64,000 nucleotides of DNA, from positions 34,083,578-34,147,577 of the forward strand of contig CM053328.1 of the NCBI GenBank assembly GCA_028583605.1. Reading direction: 5' to 3'. The position numbers and the translations under genes are program-made. Within the stretch, counting starts at the first letter, position 1; every line of letters begins with the position of its first letter. A model generated the notes under the pieces. That model saw nothing but the letters and a program-made list of their open reading frames with translations. It made no database searches and was not told where the DNA came from. Shown one piece after another: positions 1 through 9,785 of the stretch. This DNA is from Dastarcus helophoroides. Its lineage: Eukaryota > Arthropoda > Insecta > Coleoptera > Bothrideridae.

Positions 1-156
1 AGATCATCTTGAACAACAGGACCGCAGAGTAAATTATCATTTAAGCTGCGACCATTGCTCGTTTTCGCGGATGCGTCAAAAACCACTCTTAATTTTGTTG
101 TTACACTCGATTCCTTCAAAATTGCGTGGTGGGGGAGATAATGAGCTCGAGCATTA
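1..156 (-). pseudogene. BEL/Pao pol fragment (reverse transcriptase core)
   Basis: Read on the minus strand this stretch is open and encodes the start of a BEL/Pao reverse transcriptase core. It has the [11 protein letters not shown] block, then [12 protein letters not shown], then LNDNLLCGP and VQDDL, which are hallmark motifs of the family. It runs off the window edge. It is the downstream continuation of the pol fragment at 3457-3762, from which the non-LTR insertion at about 157-3450 separates it. The family call is from recalled motifs and is firm; completeness cannot be judged because the rest lies outside the window. Confidence 0.85.
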
Positions 157-159
157 TCA

Positions 160-161
160 AT

Positions 162-196
<35 letters not shown>
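160..196. repeat. (TTTA)n microsatellite, 3' tail of a non-LTR element
   Basis: About nine perfect TTTA units. On the minus strand this is a (TAAA)n tail directly after the 3' UTR of the non-LTR element and directly before BEL/Pao coding sequence, so it marks the 3' end of the insertion rather than an independent microsatellite. Confidence 0.85.
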
Positions 197-419
197 CTCG
201 TTCCAACAGACTTAAGTCTATAGTGGAAAAATACCTACATACTTAAAAATATAGCATGATAAAAATAAGAACCTAATAATTTAAATGGTATTACATAAAA
301 AAAGAAAATGTATAACAAATAAAGAATCCTAATAAATAAAAATGACAGAAATAAAATAAAATAAAAGGAATCCAATAATTTGGTGTACAGAATTAATATT
401 AATTTATTGAATAACAATA

Positions 420-3299
420 CTACGTAACTCTAAGTAACTGTCTTTTTATACGCGGAGAACTTAAATTGTCAAGAAATATATCTATGTTTTGCGGAAGGCT
501 ATTAGACAAGCGAATGCATCGAAACAATGGGCTGTTATAATGGTGCAAAGTGGATGGGATAATATGAGAAAATGCCATGGGATAGCGTGTGTTAGGTCGC
601 GGAACATGAAAGTCAATTTGTCGCAACAAATCCTCGGACCTTATTTTACCAGTAACAATTCTTTGAAAAAGTATTAAGCAGTGCATATTTCTGCGGCTGG
701 TTAAAGGTACTTCATTGACCATATTTAGCAGCCACCAATAATCACAGTTCCGCTCTGGATAATTTCCATACATTTTAAGAAATACATATTTTGCAAATTT
801 CCTATTAATTCCTTCCAGCAGATTGTTGTAATTTTCATAGTAAGGACTCCAGACCTGACAACAGTACTCGAGTTTAGACCTTACTAGCGAATAATATAAT
901 GTTTTTATACAGTGAATGCTTGTGAATCCTCTCGTGTTTCTAAATACAAAACCTAATACTTTTGTGGCTTGCCTCCAAACTTGTAAAATATGAGGTATAA
1001 ATGTGAGCTGCGCATCCATAATAACTCCCAAATCAGTCATTTGGGTGCATCTGTCAATAACTTGGCCCTCGATTAAATAATGACAATTTATAGGATTCTG
1101 AATCCTGGAGAAGGTTAATATTTTACATTTCTTTTTATTGAGTGCCAGTCCATTACAGTCACACCAACTTTGCAGAGAATCTAAATCATCTTGCAAAATA
1201 GAGCAATCATTTACGTTCGTTATTATTTTAGCAATTTTTAGGTCATCCGCGTATATAAAAGTTCTACATTTTAAACCTACAACTACATCATTAAAGAAGA
1301 TATTAAACAATAATGGACCAAGGTTGGAACCTTGTCCTACTCCGCTGGTTGGAAAGTAAGGGTTAGATCTAAATCCACCGTATGACACAATTTGTTGTTT
1401 ATTGGTTATAGTCGATTTTATTAAATTAACTAACGAGCTACTTAAACCAAATAGACGCAATTTCTTTAACAGTATACAATGATGAACTTTATCGAATGCT
1501 TTCGACAAATCTGTGTATATCGCATCAACTTGTAATCGCTTATCAAGAGCATTCGATACATATTGCGTAAATTCCATTAAGTTTGTAGTAGTCGATTTGC
1601 CGATTACGAATCCATGTTGTTCTGCTGTTAAATTAGAAAGACTTGGATGATTTAATGCATCATATATAACACACTCAAAAAGTTTAGCGACATTCGACAT
1701 CAATGCCACTGGTCTATAATTTTTTATATCCGCTCTATCGCCAGATTTGTGTATGGGTATGATGTATAAAGTTTTCCATTGAGTGGGAACCAAACAAGAA
1801 TTTAAAATTAGATTAAAAATATGTTTCAATGGTAAGATCAGGAAATTGATGCAATCGACAATCAAAAAAGCCGGTAAATTATCGGTCCCAGTAACATTAT
1901 TAGGTTTAATACGTTTAACAGCTTTTGAGATATCTACTTCACATATTGTATTCAAGCTTAGATTAAGATTGTTAGCTATCTCGACATCAACATTAAGCGA
2001 TGGACAGCAATTTTGCAGACAGTACTCACACCGGATTGTACCAAGATCGACACACCCACTATCACACGAATGATTGGGTCCTTGCGCAAAGGTTGAAGAA
2101 AAATAATCCGCAAAACCATTAACGATGTCTTGCTCAGCTGTCAGTATCCTATCATCATAAAACATGAGTCCAGGCATGGTAGCGCCTTTCCTTTTTTGGT
2201 TAATGAATGACCAGAATTTTTTGGGATGAGCCTGTAAAGTATTTTCAGAATTCTGGATAAACTGCTGAAATTCGATTCGACATTCATATTTAATTTCTCT
2301 TCTTAATTGCTTCAATAAATTAAGGTGGTATAGAGATTTCGATTTTCTGTAAATATTCCAGTGTTTATTCTTATTATGGATTTTCTGAATTATGCTTTTG
2401 GTGAACCAAACTGGATAATTTTTCTGACGACCTTTTTTCGAACATAACGGTACGTGCTGCACGAATATATCATGTAATTTGTTAAAAAACTGATCGCTTG
2501 CAATTTGAGGATCAGATATATCTAAAATTGATGTCCAGTTTATATTCGCTATAGATAGGTAGAGATCAACTAAATTCGCTTTATAAAAATTAAACCTTGG
2601 TAATGTTTCATTATTTATAAACCGCCTATCTGAGGTATCACTAACGTGTACCGTGATTTGTAAAGTTGGGTGATGTATGTCTTCTGCTACTAGTGGATAT
2701 TCGCTTTTATTCGTAGTCACTTTTAGATTTTCCGCAGTAATAATTAGGTCCAATAATCTCTGGTTAGTATTCAGAATATTGTTATGTTGACAAAGATTAT
2801 TTAGGGTAATAAACTGCAAGTAAGAATTATAAAGATTAGTAGTTCTGCCTTCAGATGTACATTCATACAGTTCAGGAATATTGAAGTCTCCAATAATACA
2901 TATATGCGAAGTAAAGTCAAGAGAAGTTTCCAGATAATCGAAAATTGTATTATATTCATTGATACCTAGCGAAGGAGGAATGTATAAAGCTATAATGCTG
3001 ACTGAGAAACTATGATACTGCGCTTTAATCCCTACGAGTTCTATTGCTTGCACTGGAGATTCAATATCTAGCCTTGTAACAATGGACTGATTTCTTAAAG
3101 CAATTAATACCCCTCCTCCTCGACCAAATTTCCTGTCTGCACGGAATACTTGAAATTGTGAGGAAAATAATTCCTCGGATAAGATATCATCTTTTAACCA
3201 CGTTTCTGCAAGTATTACAATGTCAGCATCACAACTGGAACAATTAACAGAAAATTCATTGATTTTAGAATTTAAACCTCTCACATTTTGGTATATCAT
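420..3299 (-). CDS. ORF2: APE-type endonuclease and reverse transcriptase (non-LTR)
   Basis: An uninterrupted 959-codon frame. The N-terminal quarter is an exonuclease/endonuclease/phosphatase domain, beginning QNVRGLNSK and containing LAETW, GGGVLIA and IIGDFN blocks, which nicks target DNA. The centre is a reverse transcriptase, with NYRPVALMS, YTDLSKAFDKV, SGVGQGSNLGPLLF and the catalytic FIYADD motif. The C-terminus has the usual thumb-like region (LGVIMD, LEYCCQVWSP). The start at MIYQNVRG is where endonuclease homology begins, although an upstream start lost by truncation is possible. The length is normal for ORF2, and the absence of stops or frameshifts implies a recent insertion. Clade (CR1, Jockey or I) is not resolved by eye. 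Confidence 0.88.
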   Translation of the reverse strand: MIYQNVRGLNSKINEFSVNCSSCDADIVILAETWLKDDILSEELFSSQFQVFRADRKFGRGGGVLIALRNQSIVTRLDIESPVQAIELVGIKAQYHSFSVSIIALYIPPSLGINEYNTIFDYLETSLDFTSHICIIGDFNIPELYECTSEGRTTNLYNSYLQFITLNNLCQHNNILNTNQRLLDLIITAENLKVTTNKSEYPLVAEDIHHPTLQITVHVSDTSDRRFINNETLPRFNFYKANLVDLYLSIANINWTSILDISDPQIASDQFFNKLHDIFVQHVPLCSKKGRQKNYPVWFTKSIIQKIHNKNKHWNIYRKSKSLYHLNLLKQLRREIKYECRIEFQQFIQNSENTLQAHPKKFWSFINQKRKGATMPGLMFYDDRILTAEQDIVNGFADYFSSTFAQGPNHSCDSGCVDLGTIRCEYCLQNCCPSLNVDVEIANNLNLSLNTICEVDISKAVKRIKPNNVTGTDNLPAFLIVDCINFLILPLKHIFNLILNSCLVPTQWKTLYIIPIHKSGDRADIKNYRPVALMSNVAKLFECVIYDALNHPSLSNLTAEQHGFVIGKSTTTNLMEFTQYVSNALDKRLQVDAIYTDLSKAFDKVHHCILLKKLRLFGLSSSLVNLIKSTITNKQQIVSYGGFRSNPYFPTSGVGQGSNLGPLLFNIFFNDVVVGLKCRTFIYADDLKIAKIITNVNDCSILQDDLDSLQSWCDCNGLALNKKKCKILTFSRIQNPINCHYLIEGQVIDRCTQMTDLGVIMDAQLTFIPHILQVWRQATKVLGFVFRNTRGFTSIHCIKTLYYSLVRSKLEYCCQVWSPYYENYNNLLEGINRKFAKYVFLKMYGNYPERNCDYWWLLNMVNEVPLTSRRNMHCLILFQRIVTGKIRSEDLLRQIDFHVPRPNTRYPMAFSHIIPSTLHHYNSPLFRCIRLSNSLPQNIDIFLDNLSSPRIKRQLLRVT

Positions 3300-3456
3300 G
3301 ATTATTTCAGAGTTAGATATTTTCGTACTTGATCGCTTTTTATAGTCACAATTTTCACAATTAAAGAAGGTAGTGGTTTTATTGCAGATGCTACGGGTAT
3401 TTTGATAATATACATTCGAATACGTACTGTTGGATCCTATCAGTTTAAATTAAAAT

Positions 3457-3762
3457 TCATTTAATGGAACCCTTTCCATATGACCCAAGTTTAAATAATC
3501 TGTCATGAAATCCGAACTTAAACTTCGGATTTTTCTTTAGTTTTATTTCTAAAGTAACAAATCGCTTTAAGGCGCCTTCTCTCGACGCACCTAAATCAAT
3601 GTTATCGATAAATGGTAGTTTTACGACGAATCGACCATTTTTCTGTCGCTCGGTAGTTTTTCGGAAGTGGGTTTCACATGTTCGTTCCTCTTCTGTGAGA
3701 ATTGTGTCGGTCCTAATTCCCTCTAGTTCCCAGAATTTCTGAACTGCATTCTCAAGGGCCAT
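3457..3762 (-). pseudogene. BEL/Pao pol, N-terminal part of reverse transcriptase
   Basis: About 100 codons containing FWELEGI, LTEEERTCETHF, GRFVVKLPF and LGASREGALKRF, the standard block that precedes the BEL/Pao reverse transcriptase core. The last codons are frameshifted; the neighbouring frame restores the expected GHMERVP block just before the non-LTR insertion. The core continues at 1-156. Non-functional because of frameshifts and the split. Confidence 0.85.
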
Positions 3763-3811
3763 TTCTGCTGGCTTCTAGGTTAAATGACAAAGCGAATGTT
3801 TCTCGCTACTT

Positions 3812-4561
3812 TCACCTTTCATAGCGCCACCCACAATCCAACCCAATTGTGTGTTGGAAATATGGTTGAGAATGGTCTAAGCGAAAACTTCTATCACATA
3901 TGAGATCCCAGTATAATTCTGCACCTATTAACAAATCAATTGAACTAGCTTCGTAGAATTGCGGATCTGCTAAAATCAAGTTGTTTGGTATCTTGAAATT
4001 AGACCTTTTAATAGAATAATTAGGGAAGTTACCCGTTATCTGAGGAACGACTAAACAATTAATTGAGTAGGACTGCTGATTTACTTGAGAAGTTATCTTG
4101 ATATCCTCTGATTGGGATATATTCTGATTCGTTAGTCCAATGCCACATACAATTTGGTTTGATCGTGACACTTTCACTTTAAGTTTTTTGCACAAAGCTT
4201 CTGTTGCAAAGTGTAATTGGGAGCCCATATCTAAGAGAGCTCGACAATTAATCAATTTTCCGTCTTGTGCACGAATATGGACCACTGCCGTTGACAACAA
4301 TATTTCGTCATTATGCCAGCAATAATCCGATCTTGATGAATGCTGACTGATTAATGAGATCTGATTCGGAACATCAGCTACTTCTACGTGTAACAAGGAA
4401 TGATGGTTTTGATTACATTTGCGGCACTTGCCGCTCTTGCAATTTGCTATTGCGTGGTTTGCCCTTAAACAATTTTTGCATAAGCGCAAATGATCCACTC
4501 GCCTAATTCGGTCTCCTACCGACAACGCTAAAAATTCGGCACATTGAAAAATTGAATGTTG
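3812..4561 (-). pseudogene. BEL/Pao zinc knuckles and aspartic protease (DUF1758 type)
   Basis: From about 4525 the frame reads a CCHC-like knuckle (CKNCLRANHAIANC, then CRKCNQNHHSLLH) followed by the retropepsin-like domain. The active-site motif is ALLDMGSQ, where D-[ST]-G is usual, so the residue after the aspartate is a methionine and activity is doubtful. LLIGAELYWDL near the end is the second conserved block. Another CxxC knuckle lies upstream in a shifted frame (about 4531-4600). The frame is lost at 3812, just before the conserved block that begins pol. Confidence 0.8.
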
Positions 4562-4791
4562 CTCTTTACAATGATAACAATGAAATGATTTATTTGTTGT
4601 AACATAAAAATTGCCTGTTTGTGCCCTTATGTTAAATTTTGGTTTGAATGATGCTATCGCTATTACTTGTTTTATTTACCGTGTCTAGCGATTCCAAAAA
4701 CCGACACCTTTTATCTAAACATAATTTCATCTGCGAAATTGTTGGAATCGAGGAGTTCAGTGTGCTTTCCCATTCCCTCAACGTTACATAG

Positions 4792-5604
4792 TCAAATTTT
4801 GACGAAATTATCTGTACAATAATCGCGTTCCACTAATCCTACACCTATGTTTAATGCCTTTAGCGCTTCTAAGTTTAGGTTCAAAGTAGTTAGCAACGTT
4901 CTCAGATTATTTCCGTTTTTTGTAACCGGTGGAATGTTCAATATTGTCCCAATGTATTCCTGGACAATAAGCCTGTCATTTTTGTATCGACCTTCTAACA
5001 AATCCCAAGTTATTTGATAATTTGCCTCGCATATGGTCAAATTATCGACAGTTTGTTTGGCTTCGTCGTCTAAACATGATTTTAAATAATGCAGTTTTTG
5101 TGCATTGCTCAACTTATTATTGTTATGAAGTAAAGTTTTAAACAAATCAGAAAAGGACATCCACTTTGAATAGTCACCAGAGAATCTAGGTATTGTTATT
5201 TTAGGTAAATTGAAATCAATTTCGCTAGGCTGAATGATTACATTATTTGTCACTCCATTGCCAATCGCGGCAGCATTTTCTTGATTTTGACTCGCGGGTA
5301 CGATAGGGGTAAGCCTGGCTAGAATATCGCGCGCGCGACCCGTTAGACGATAGTAAGAATTTTCAAAATCGACACGATCTCGATGCCACTGTTCTGTATC
5401 ATGTTCATCTGTGTCTGTTTGCAAATTCTCTATCTGGTCCTGTATGATATCAAATTGCTTCAACGTTTCCACTATTAGTGTAAAGCGTTCCTTTAAATCA
5501 GACAAATCATTCGCGGAATCTTGGAAACTGTCTAAAAATGTTTCGAACCTGGTTAACTTTCCTTTAACCCTTCCACTTTCTACTTTTAATTGAGATAAAC
5601 TCAT
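4792..5604 (-). pseudogene. BEL/Pao gag-like protein (DUF1759 type)
   Basis: A 270-codon open stretch starting MSLSQLKVES. It shows a helical N-terminus, then LPKITIPRFSGDYSKW, the characteristic gag segment of BEL/Pao polyproteins, and further on LHYLKSCLDDEAK and the NYQITWDLLEGRY region. Gag would form the virus-like particle. The frame ends at 4792 and the family's following region continues in other frames to about 4530, so this gag is broken. Its 5' neighbour is the leader, its 3' neighbour the zinc knuckle/protease fragment. Confidence 0.82.
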
Positions 5605-6059
5605 TTTGAAAGATTAAAACTTCTGATACGAACAATCAAAAACTTCCTGCTTCTCCCAAAAGCATGCAAACTCAAATCTACCAAATCTGCTCATTTGTTC
5701 AACGTAACCAATTAACAAAAGGAATTCCAAGCATAAAGGAGGAGAATCACTTACTTGTTTGTTGATATAACTCGATCAATTGTTGCTGCTGTGCTAGAAC
5801 CGTCGTTCGGAGTTGCGCTCACAGAGTAAACGTTTCACGAACACTAATTAATTAAGTTCTGTTCTGATTCTGATCCAACCCTACGTTCGAAGGTGTATCC
5901 GGCTCGAAGGACCAAATATTCGGGATCACTATCAGGTCTTGATAGCTCCGATAAATGAAACGTTCAAGTAATGAGTGATACCCTATTTAATTTTTGCGAA
6001 ATTTTTCAAAATTATTAGAAGTAAATGGTTTACCTATGTCACTAGTTAACTAGTTTGAA

Positions 6060-6738
6060 ATGGTGCACCAAAAACCCGTATGAAGAAGTCTTTCATTACA
6101 GTGAGTACATGTCTTAACCTTGTATTAGGTGAAGAGTAAATTTAAAACAAACCCTATAAACGCATCTACAACGAAGAATACTTGAGTATTACTTCATATC
6201 GTTTTTATTAAAGACCCCAGATAACCAGTGAGAATTTTATAAAAGGATCTGGATATTTCCTAATAAGATCATGATAATCAACTTTTTCTACAGATTTGAA
6301 ATATATAGCTTAGGGAGTTTTTCATGTATTTCTCTACCCTTCAATTCATACATTATGGGTGTAGTCGCTTGTAACACTGCTAGCATCAATATAACTCATT
6401 TGCTGACAGGTCGATGTCTAATACCATACCACTGGTATTCGCTCAATTCCAAACCCACCAGCCGATTCTCTGATTTAATTCTACCTTATTGAAAGCGTTT
6501 GTTACTGCAGCACAATCAGTAATCACTGTGGAGTGCCTTCCGACTAAGTACTGTCGAAATCTATTAACTAATAACACAATTGCTACAGTTTCTAATTCAA
6601 AGGAATGGTCTCTTCATATCAACGTAATATTTTTGTGAAACAATTCACTTTACGGTTTACCTTGTTCTGAATAACAGGGTGTACATTTTCTAAAATATTC
6701 GATTAAACCCAAATATTATTTATCTTGGTGAACGTCTC
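6060..6738 (-). pseudogene. Ty3/gypsy-like pol remnant (RT end, RNase H)
   Basis: A heavily decayed minus-strand coding relic with stops. In order it shows a YLGLIEYFRKCTP segment (the connection region of gypsy reverse transcriptase, normally FLGLxxYFRKFIP) at about 6660-6735, then FELETVAIV, LVNRFRQYLVG and TVITDC at about 6500-6620, and LNQRIGWW, which match gypsy RNase H. Downstream (about 6150) only short recognisable bits remain. It abuts the broken edge of R4-like copy A near 6738, so one was cut by the other. Stretch 5936-6060 holds nothing I recognise. Confidence 0.6.
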
Positions 6739-7172
6739 TAGGTATTTTCCACTGAACTAGAACCTCTATGGATGGTTTGTTCTCGAATCTATACCTTAGT
6801 TGGTTCACTTCGGCTCTTCTTTTCTGCTTAATCAATCTTTCCTGCAGCACCCTTTGTCTCTCCCTCATAGATGTTATGTATTGTCTTGGTGTTATCTTGA
6901 GTTTTTTTATTATTTTCATTTCCCCCAGAAGCCTCCTGCTTAGTTTTTCGGCCCTTTTCTCCGTTATTTCACTTACCCTTTTGATGTGGTTTTCAAGTTT
7001 TTTGATTTTTCTTTCTGTGATGAGATGTTTGGATTTATAAGCCCCCTTTTTTCCTAATATTGTGTTCCTTAGTAGAACTCCTGCTACATATATCGCCTTT
7101 TTTGTTTTTCTTTTTGCGGTCTGAGTGTCAATGCTATTTAGTATTCTATTTATGTTGTCCTGTAATATGTAA
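6739..7172 (-). mobile_element. R4/Dong-like non-LTR copy A (N-terminal part only)
   Basis: Minus-strand fragment of the same family as the plus-strand copy at 38391-41934. It holds the N-terminal Lys/Arg-rich coiled region (RQRVLQERLIKQKRRAEVN, then LRYRFENKPSIEVL), ending abruptly at 6738. Its 5' side begins at about 7172, immediately after the 3' end of copy B, so copies A and B are head to tail. Confidence 0.7.
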
Positions 7173-7400
7173 TATAGTTATTTATTTATTGCACATTTAT
7201 TTTTACATTTCGTACATGGAATGTGCACAATAATAAAAATATATGCATTATTGTCAAAATTTAACAATATGGTTTCTATTAATTATATAACACATTAATA
7301 AAATCTCTTAATAAATAAAAATAAGTTAAAATGTTAAAATTTCACATAGTACAGTACAGACAAATTGGTAACATATAAGTGGTAGTGGGCATTGGGGTGG

Positions 7401-7612
7401 TCAGTTTTCCCCAGCTGGCTCTTTCAGCCTCTTTAGGATTATGTTCGCCGTCGATACTGCGACACTGTAAGAGGCTCTGTTGCATAAGTTTTTAATGTCC
7501 CAAGGAGAAGCCCTCAATTTTTTCCTCAGCATATCACAGAATTCCCTTTGTTCATCGGTGGAAATCAGTTCGCCATAGCAACCTACTATGAAGATTGCTA
7601 GTTTGGTAGGGC
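7401..7612 (-). pseudogene. R4-like element, C-terminal end of ORF (3' of hAT insertion)
   Basis: Encodes CPTKLAIFIVGCYGELIST...LKKLRASPWDIKNLCNRAS-type sequence matching the end of the copy D protein. Read from the other side of the hAT insertion it continues exactly from the IYR at 12428, which proves that the hAT at 7621-12419 split this reading frame. Confidence 0.82.
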
Positions 7613-7880
7613 ATCTATAGCAGGTGTGGCCAACTTTGGTGCACATAAGATCTACTTTTTATTTTAAAATTGTGTCGCGATCGACCTATTTTTTAGGTAA
7701 GAAGGGGATGTTTTTGCAATGTGCTTTTATACCGACGTGCACTTTGGCGAGCTCCATGATTAAGGGGTAAATAATCTACATACATGAGTATTTATTTAAT
7801 GGGTTAAAAAACTTATGTCCAGAGGAATTAAAACAACATGAGCACTTATTAATAACATTTATTCATTCAAACTTTTTAAA

Positions 7881-9722
7881 TTAATGAGAAACCTGAGTCT
7901 GCATTTCCTTTACTAGTGCATCATAATTTGGAGTATATCCTGACAAAGACAATAACAATGAGTCCTCAGTATGAGAATCGGTCAGGACGGAACGAAGTTT
8001 AGTTTTAGTCAATTGTAAATATGAAAATGCCGATTCGCACAGATACGTAGATCCAAAGCAAGAATAAATATATTCGCTACATTTGATAATATTGGGATAC
8101 TTTTCTCGGTTAACATATTTCCAAAAATTTTCTTCAAATTTTCTGGCTTGTAAGATTAAATCAGATTGTAAAATTATAATTTCATTTTCCAAGGCGTTTT
8201 GCTCCATATCAAATAAGTCTGCAATTTTTTTGCTAATTTCCTTCACAATTAAATCTTTTTTGAAAGGAAAAGATGTAAATTCCACAATTTCTTTAATTTT
8301 TTTAAAATCTTGGAATCGCTTCTCAAAATCTTCCATTACATTTTGTATTTCGGCCACGTACTTGTCAATCTCATAAATAATATTTTTATTTTTTTGTAAG
8401 TTGTCTGCCATATTTGGAAAATGGTTCATATTATTTTGTTGTAAATCTTCTATCAACAAAATAAATTTGGTTTTATATGCATCTATGCTGCTAATCATAT
8501 CAATTATTGTTTTATTTTTACCTTGTAATTCTAATTTTAAATGGCTTAATATGGAAGTAAAATCTGTAAGGAATGCTAAGTCACTAAGCCAGGTTTTGTC
8601 ATTTAAATATGCATATTTTTTCTCTTGTTCATTAAGAAATTCTATTATTTCAGGCAATAAATCACGAAATCGTTGCAGAAATTTACCTCTACTTAGCCAT
8701 CTTACATCAGTATGCAATAATAAATCAGACTGACCTTCATCGAGTTTTAGTTGAAAAAGACGACGTTTGAGAGAACTTCCACGAATTGAATTAACAATTT
8801 CAAACGCGATGTCCATTACTTCTTTTGTATTTAGTCTCTTGCTGGATAATACTTGCTGGTGAATTATACAGTGGTAACTCAAAAAATCTGGGAATTCATC
8901 GTCATTTCGACATAGGGCTATAAATCCATTTTTGCGGCCTATCATTGCAGCTGCGCCATCCGTTGTTATTGAAACTAATTTAAAAAGAGGTACTTTCTTA
9001 TCATTAAGCAGACTTTTAAACCCGTTGAATATATCTACACCTCTAGTCCTTTCTTTCAAAGAAATCATACCCAACAATTTTTCTTTAGATGTAAAATCTT
9101 CAAAAACTAAACGAATGAAAACAAGTAACTGTGCAGTATCACTTATATCTGTTGATTCATCACATTGAAGAGAAAAACAAGAGCATCTGTTAATATCATT
9201 TTGTAACTGTTCCTTTAAATTTCCACCCATCTTTTCGATTCGTCGCATCACTGTGTTTCGGGACAGTTGTAGATCTTGAATTGCAGCAGTAATTTCGCTC
9301 TTGTTCTTAAAATCATTAAAAAGGGAATCCGAGATTTCCAAGAACATTTCCTTTACAAATTCATCATCAGAAAATGGTTTACATTTTTTAGCTAATAGAT
9401 AGCTTACTTTGAAGGATGCAGTTGTTACTGCTTGTGACTTCAATATTGGCTTTTTGAAAATATTTTGTTGATTTGTTAATTGAGTTTTAAGATCCCGAAC
9501 TTTACGTTTTCGTAATTCGGAATTTGGTGGATAATCTGTTTGATACTTGTTATGTAAAGATAAGAAATGTCTCTCCAAATTACCCTTTTTAGCAATGGCT
9601 ATCGAGCTAAGACATATTAAGCAGCAACATTTATCATTCACCATCGTAAAAAAATAGTTAATTTCCCATTCTTCATTGAAATGATATGTTTTCGATTTTG
9701 TTGGTTTGCTATCCATGTTCAT
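7881..9722 (-). CDS. hAT transposase, BED finger plus RNase H-like domain
   Basis: A 613-codon open frame. The N-terminus has a BED-type zinc finger (C34, C37, H52, H57) for binding the element ends. It is followed by a conserved hAT domain with LQCDESTDISD (first catalytic aspartate), SITTDGAAAM (second), and HTDVRWLSRGKFLQRF. The C-terminal dimerisation region contains YPNI and CESAFSYLQLTK, typical of hATC. The closest relatives I recall are insect proteins annotated as general transcription factor II-I repeat domain-containing 2-like or ZBED-like, which are hAT-derived. With intact ends, an exact target duplication and no stops, this element may be mobile or recently so; a Merlin insertion 64 bp upstream of the start may separate it from its promoter. 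Confidence 0.92.
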   Translation of the reverse strand: MNMDSKPTKSKTYHFNEEWEINYFFTMVNDKCCCLICLSSIAIAKKGNLERHFLSLHNKYQTDYPPNSELRKRKVRDLKTQLTNQQNIFKKPILKSQAVTTASFKVSYLLAKKCKPFSDDEFVKEMFLEISDSLFNDFKNKSEITAAIQDLQLSRNTVMRRIEKMGGNLKEQLQNDINRCSCFSLQCDESTDISDTAQLLVFIRLVFEDFTSKEKLLGMISLKERTRGVDIFNGFKSLLNDKKVPLFKLVSITTDGAAAMIGRKNGFIALCRNDDEFPDFLSYHCIIHQQVLSSKRLNTKEVMDIAFEIVNSIRGSSLKRRLFQLKLDEGQSDLLLHTDVRWLSRGKFLQRFRDLLPEIIEFLNEQEKKYAYLNDKTWLSDLAFLTDFTSILSHLKLELQGKNKTIIDMISSIDAYKTKFILLIEDLQQNNMNHFPNMADNLQKNKNIIYEIDKYVAEIQNVMEDFEKRFQDFKKIKEIVEFTSFPFKKDLIVKEISKKIADLFDMEQNALENEIIILQSDLILQARKFEENFWKYVNREKYPNIIKCSEYIYSCFGSTYLCESAFSYLQLTKTKLRSVLTDSHTEDSLLLSLSGYTPNYDALVKEMQTQVSH

Positions 9723-9785
9723 AAATAGGTATACTAAAATGCAAAAAATATACGACTTAATAATAGGGCATGTAATAAAAGTATT

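Larger units (their letters stand above)
157..3450 (-). mobile_element. Non-LTR retrotransposon inserted in BEL/Pao pol
   Basis: A minus-strand non-LTR element of the Jockey/CR1/I group, bounded at its 3' end by the (TAAA)n tail and at its 5' end near 3450 by the resumption of BEL/Pao pol. The AATT present at both junctions may be all or part of the target duplication, but the boundaries are AT-rich and not resolved to the base. Only ORF2 is present; no ORF1 precedes it, so this copy is probably 5'-truncated. The insertion interrupts a BEL/Pao element and is therefore younger than it. Confidence 0.85.
3451..5935 (-). mobile_element. BEL/Pao LTR retrotransposon, 5' half, decayed
   Basis: Minus-strand element reading from about 5935 downward: leader, gag, zinc knuckles, aspartic protease, start of reverse transcriptase. 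It continues at 1-156 after the non-LTR insertion. The sequence at about 5909-5935 (TTTGGTCCTTCGAGCC on the minus strand) is the leader motif I associate with BEL elements, next to the primer-binding site; this point is from memory. Sequence from about 5936 to 6000 may be the end of the 5' LTR, but no second LTR is in the window to prove it. Frames are broken between gag and protease and between protease and reverse transcriptase. Confidence 0.8.

Noticed and set aside
489..2073. Plus-strand ORFs of 60-100 codons
   Set aside because: Antisense shadows of the non-LTR ORF2.
8083..9168. Plus-strand ORFs of about 80-110 codons
   Set aside because: Antisense shadows of the hAT transposase.
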